A DNA stretch of 9,248 nt, from contig JAUWSD010000034.1 of NCBI GenBank assembly GCA_030610225.1, positions 1-9,248 of the forward strand. Reading direction: 5' to 3'. The DNA comes from Chloroflexota bacterium (GTDB lineage Bacteria; Chloroflexota; Anaerolineae; Anaerolineales; UBA11579). The notes beneath the pieces are model-generated. The model was not told the origin of the DNA, made no database searches, and saw nothing but the letters and a program-made list of their open reading frames with translations. The number at the start of each line of letters is the position of its first letter. Positions within the stretch are counted from its first letter, which is position 1. A program made the translations under genes and the position numbers. Shown piece by piece: positions 6,058-9,248 of the stretch.

Positions 6058-7374
6058 TTATTTTTTCTTCATACTATCCATATATTCCTGAATTTGCGGT
6101 ATTCCAGTCAATTTTTCGTAGAAGAAGTTGTTAACGATGTTGATCACTTCTTCTCTAGCAGCCTCAGCCTGGGGGGAAAGCTCCCCTTTATTTACATTTT
6201 CAGCAAGTAATTCCTTGAATCTAAGCAAACGCCTCACGATCTCAGTCTCCTGCTCGCCTTCAAGTGCATCGACAACCCCGATTATGAGCTTATCTGCCTG
6301 CCCGAGGATGGTTGCAGGCTCGATCATTGATCCAGGCTGGAAACTCTCGTCGATTGTACGGATAAGAGTCCAGACCTGATAGAGAATTGTGGTTGGTTCA
6401 TCGAATAATTCTCTCAAATATGCTGCTTCGATATATTTTCCAGTTAACCTGAAAATGTTATACATTCTCTTGGCAGCTTTGCCATAATTAGGGGATTTTA
6501 CAGTATATTTATAGACTTCTTTTTCCAGCTGATGTACATAATCGTCCAGGGCATTGCCAGAAACATGTTTGACCAGTTTACTGAAGATCGGGATCGAATC
6601 AGCATCCAGATATACTTCCTGGAAAAATGAATCCAGATAGCCATCTAGCGGGATGATCTCTCCATCTGGTGCTTCCCATGTCACATCCAGCATATTGCTG
6701 GCATTTACCAGTTTCTTACGGACTGGGTCAGCCACAATCCAGTCCAGCTTGCACCAGCCAGGATCCTGCGCGACCTTGTCCCACTCTATCCGGTCAGATG
6801 TGCCATCTGGCAGGGTCACATTAAAGCCCTTATCCTGAATTTCTTCTAGGGACCAGGAGATCGGCGAGCCGGATTTCTGCAGCTCTCCCTTCCACATCAA
6901 ATCATAAGGATATGACCCGAACTTCACTTCAATAAATTCGTAATCTGCTCCGTGTACTGTTGAAGTGACTTTATCGAACATCAGATCAGCAAGGATCTGG
7001 CAAGCTTCTTCTTTTGTGTCAGCGATGATATTCACCCGCTCGAAGTAATCTGCATCTCCGGGGTAGCTCTGGATCTTAGACTGAGCCGCAGAACCAGAGA
7101 GTGCCAGCGCTGTTTCAACTTTACCGGGGACATCTTCAAACTCCACCAATTTCCCCATCCTGCGAAAACGATCAAGTTCCTGGTCGTTGAAATCAAGCAA
7201 ACTTATCTTATGCCCGAAAACACCAGTTTTTATATCCACCGAGACTTCATTGTCCTGCACTGCGCTCATCGCAGTTAACCACTGCAAAGCATCAGCTTCA
7301 TCAATCTCAACTCCCATTCTTTTTGCAGATTCGATGATCTTTTCAAGTTCTAAATTCGGATTGCTTTCAGTCAT
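6058..7374 (-). CDS. Uncharacterised 438-residue protein with possible nucleotidyltransferase-fold motif
   Basis: I do not recognise this family with certainty. The protein is soluble, acidic and without signal peptide or membrane segments. Residues 85-115 read ETALALSGSAAQSK then YPGDADYFERVNI. This fits the polymerase-beta-like nucleotidyltransferase pattern of a small-residue GS (94-95) followed about a dozen residues later by D-x-D (D107, D109). A hydrophobic strand with acidic residues, KLDWIVAD (209-216), could supply the third carboxylate, though D211 is separated from D109 by some 100 residues, longer than in minimal forms. Residues 275-438 look mainly helical. The ATG at 7374 is well supported: AAGGAG lies six bases upstream. 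The gene starts three bases after the exonuclease stop codon and is last in its operon, closed by a strong terminator. Being a real gene is nearly certain; nucleotidyltransferase is only a hypothesis from motif spacing. Confidence 0.85.
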   Translation of the reverse strand: MTESNPNLELEKIIESAKRMGVEIDEADALQWLTAMSAVQDNEVSVDIKTGVFGHKISLLDFNDQELDRFRRMGKLVEFEDVPGKVETALALSGSAAQSKIQSYPGDADYFERVNIIADTKEEACQILADLMFDKVTSTVHGADYEFIEVKFGSYPYDLMWKGELQKSGSPISWSLEEIQDKGFNVTLPDGTSDRIEWDKVAQDPGWCKLDWIVADPVRKKLVNASNMLDVTWEAPDGEIIPLDGYLDSFFQEVYLDADSIPIFSKLVKHVSGNALDDYVHQLEKEVYKYTVKSPNYGKAAKRMYNIFRLTGKYIEAAYLRELFDEPTTILYQVWTLIRTIDESFQPGSMIEPATILGQADKLIIGVVDALEGEQETEIVRRLLRFKELLAENVNKGELSPQAEAAREEVINIVNNFFYEKLTGIPQIQEYMDSMKKK

Positions 7375-7377
7375 AGG

Positions 7378-7941
7378 TCACTCCTTACTCAGTGATTGTT
7401 CGACTTCATTCAATAATTTTGCTAGAAGTTCAGCCTCTTCGATCGCGTCTTCAAGCGCGTGGTGGCTGAGCTCATTATTCCCTTGATAAAAAATGGAGAT
7501 ATGGTTATGGGATGTGTTCAGCCAATTGATTGGATGCAGTCCCATAAATAAAGCTTTAATGTCCAGGGCTTTATGCCCAAAGGGATTGTATCCGAGATAC
7601 TTATAGAAATATTCAGTCATGAACATCCAGTCAAATGGAGCGTTGAAGGCTGAGAACACAGGTGTATGTCCTTCCGGGGTGACAAATTTGACCCACCTGG
7701 CAAATAACTCGATCGCCTCTTTTGGCTCTGTCCCATTATTGTGCAAATGTTCAAAGCTCAGCCCATGGATACCCATTGCTTCATCTTCATAATGTTCTGA
7801 CTTGGGAATTAATTCAATGTAAAAAGTCTCCCTTGGATCTTCAGTAGCACATGCGCCGATCGAGAGGAGATCATATTTTCCAGGATTTGGACCTGATGTT
7901 TCAACATCAACTACAATGTAATATTCTTTTTTATCTGCCAT
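7378..7941 (-). CDS. DEDDh-family 3'-5' exonuclease (RNase T/DNA polymerase III epsilon-like)
   Basis: A compact single-domain exonuclease of 187 residues. The three Exo motifs are clear (numbered from the ATG): Exo I VVDVETSG with D12 and E14, Exo II FNAPFDWMF with D104, and Exo III HHALEDA with H160 and D165, the histidine placing it in the DEDDh group. Known members remove 3' nucleotides from DNA or RNA using two metal ions; the substrate cannot be predicted, and the lack of polymerase or UvrC-like domains argues against a dedicated proofreading subunit. The ATG at 7941 is preferred, but an in-frame TTG at 7947 is better spaced from the purine-rich AAGAAAGAG in the last codons of the upstream gene. 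It begins one or seven bases after the membrane acyltransferase stop codon and ends three bases before the next start, so it is the middle gene of a coupled operon. Confidence 0.92.
   Translation of the reverse strand: MADKKEYYIVVDVETSGPNPGKYDLLSIGACATEDPRETFYIELIPKSEHYEDEAMGIHGLSFEHLHNNGTEPKEAIELFARWVKFVTPEGHTPVFSAFNAPFDWMFMTEYFYKYLGYNPFGHKALDIKALFMGLHPINWLNTSHNHISIFYQGNNELSHHALEDAIEEAELLAKLLNEVEQSLSKE
7381..7386 (-). promoter_or_regulatory. Ribosome binding site embedded in the exonuclease gene's last codons
   Basis: AAGGAG forms the final Lys-Glu codons of the exonuclease gene, is followed by its TGA stop, and sits six bases before the ATG at 7374. This arrangement suggests translational coupling between the exonuclease and the 438-residue protein. 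Confidence 0.85.
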
Positions 7942-7948
7942 GAACAAA

Positions 7949-9229
7949 TTATATCTCTTTCTTGTTCAGAGAGAAATTTAGAAGCAAATAACTAACCCCA
8001 CATATAACCAAAGCCCAGATGTTCAACCCCAACAAACCATCCCCGCAGATCCCAACCAATGCCACCATCCCCAAGCCAACACATGCCAGCACAGTTCTGA
8101 CCAACAAACCCAGCAAGGTAACAGGGGATTTATCATTCAAATTTTTCAATCGCTCAAATTTTCCAAAGACCAGTACAAATCCAGCTAAAACAATGAATTG
8201 AAGTGGGATCCAAATGAATTTGGCCAGCCACCATAGCAATCCCCCGATCTCCATCTTCAACCCTACTCCACACAATAAATATGCGACCCCGATCACCAAA
8301 GCATTCACGGTCACATGCCACAGATACATCGTCATCGTAACCCCACTCAGAAGCACTATTACAGCCCATGGTTTTTCTGAGGAGAGCCAGGTATTCACTC
8401 TTTTTTCCAGCAGTAACAGCGTACCACCCTGTAAGGCAGCTAGAGCGAGCATAGATATGTTTGGGGGGAATAGATTGCCGATCTTTTCACCGGGGATATT
8501 GACCATGCTGAATGGGTATGGGCCAAATGAAACTATAGCAGCAAGGACAAAGAATCCGGTTATAGCCAAGAAAGCCCTTCTGCTCTGATCCTTAAACCAG
8601 CCGTCCTGCCATGCAATTCCCAGCTGGTGAACTGCCAGCCAGATCACCAGATAATTGATCCAGCCCAGATCATCAAGCCCGTGCCCATATCGCAGGATGT
8701 CAATAATAACCCCGAGCAGTGACAATATCCAGAATGACCAGATCCCGAGCTTTTCCCACGCTTTCAATGCAAGTGGAGTGAAGATAACTATTACCAGATA
8801 AACTACCAGGAACCAAACAGGCTGCAGGGCAATTTGGGCACCAACTTTTATCAGGTCTGGGGCGACGCCTATTGCCTGCGTGATTATCGTGAATACTACC
8901 CAAACTAATATCAGTGGAAAAGTTGGCCAAACCAGCCTGCGCAGCCTCAAGATGAACCAGTCCTTATATTTTCTCCCAGCATCGGAATGGGATTTCCACG
9001 AAACGCTGTTAGCGTAGCCCCCTACTATAAAAAAGACCGGCATGATCTGCAGTATCCATGTCAGCCAGTGAGTGTCAGGTCGAACCGATAAGAGATCAGT
9101 GCCCCAAAAACCACTGTCCGAATACACCGCAGTCACAAGCAGCCAATGTCCTATGATCACAAATATGATCGAGAGTATGCGCAGAAAATCTACAAAGCGA
9201 TTCCTTGCTGCTGGTGTATTCTTAGACAA
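7949..9229 (-). CDS. Acyltransferase-3 family multi-pass membrane protein (5' end uncertain)
   Basis: An integral membrane protein of about 426 residues with roughly ten to twelve hydrophobic segments spread over its length. The N-terminal block RFVDFLRILSIIFVIIGHW (residues 11-29), with R11, D14 and the presumed catalytic H28, followed by MPVFFIVGGYA (63-73) and a basic loop RLRRLVWPTFP, is typical of the acyltransferase-3 (OafA/YrhL) family. Members usually transfer acetyl or other acyl groups onto surface sugars, lipids or peptidoglycan precursors; the substrate here is unknown. The only start visible in frame near the N-terminal motif is TTG at 9229, without a good ribosome binding site, and the frame remains open to the window edge, so the true start may lie outside. 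Its stop is one to seven bases from the exonuclease start, making it the first visible gene of the operon. Confidence 0.85.
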   Translation of the reverse strand: MSKNTPAARNRFVDFLRILSIIFVIIGHWLLVTAVYSDSGFWGTDLLSVRPDTHWLTWILQIMPVFFIVGGYANSVSWKSHSDAGRKYKDWFILRLRRLVWPTFPLILVWVVFTIITQAIGVAPDLIKVGAQIALQPVWFLVVYLVIVIFTPLALKAWEKLGIWSFWILSLLGVIIDILRYGHGLDDLGWINYLVIWLAVHQLGIAWQDGWFKDQSRRAFLAITGFFVLAAIVSFGPYPFSMVNIPGEKIGNLFPPNISMLALAALQGGTLLLLEKRVNTWLSSEKPWAVIVLLSGVTMTMYLWHVTVNALVIGVAYLLCGVGLKMEIGGLLWWLAKFIWIPLQFIVLAGFVLVFGKFERLKNLNDKSPVTLLGLLVRTVLACVGLGMVALVGICGDGLLGLNIWALVICGVSYLLLNFSLNKKEI

Positions 9230-9248
9230 AAATATGGCATTTCGCCAT

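Noticed and set aside
8214..8588. A 124-codon plus-strand open frame opposite the acyltransferase gene
   Set aside because: It is an antisense shadow of a membrane protein gene, has no ribosome binding site, and its Pro/Thr/Asn-rich composition mirrors hydrophobic codons on the other strand.
9234..9248. ATGGC/GCCAT inverted repeat at the right edge as a possible operator
   Set aside because: Five base pairs at the window boundary is easily chance, and it may be inside the true 5' end of the acyltransferase gene.

Overview
The window looks like ordinary chromosomal DNA of a free-living, probably anaerobic bacterium of moderate GC content. The anaerobe inference rests on a full-length single-chain pyruvate:ferredoxin oxidoreductase. 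The style of the proteins, especially a short two-domain S1 protein and a CinA-type amidohydrolase with an extra C-terminal domain, suggests Chloroflexota (Anaerolineae-like). That placement is a tentative impression, not something the sequence proves. There are no tRNA or rRNA genes, CRISPR arrays, insertion sequences or phage genes.

Layout from left to right. (1) The end of a methionyl-tRNA synthetase gene (+, to 491) converges on a CinA/PncC-like gene (-, 530-1264), and the two share one bidirectional terminator hairpin. (2) The CinA-like gene is divergent from a small two-S1-domain RNA-binding protein gene (+, 1383-1961), which has a good sigma-70-type promoter, a ribosome binding site and a strong terminator. 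(3) About 300 bases without a convincing gene follow, bounded by the terminators of the S1 gene and of the oxidoreductase gene. (4) A 1186-codon nifJ-type pyruvate:ferredoxin oxidoreductase gene lies on the minus strand (2269-5829), behind an AT-rich leader carrying a 10-base direct repeat. (5) Three tightly packed minus-strand genes (6058-9229) are probably one operon, transcribed from right to left. They encode an acyltransferase-3 family membrane protein, a DEDDh 3'-5' exonuclease, and a 438-residue protein of unknown function with a plausible nucleotidyltransferase-fold signature. A strong hairpin terminator at 6004-6032 closes this operon.

How the genes relate: most transcription units are independent housekeeping genes (translation, NAD-related salvage or repair, RNA binding, central carbon metabolism). 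Only the last three genes look physically coupled. The stop codons and ribosome binding sites overlap or almost touch, so they are likely co-translated. Their biochemical connection is not evident. The least explained item is the 438-residue protein beside the exonuclease. I see no clear new multi-gene system.
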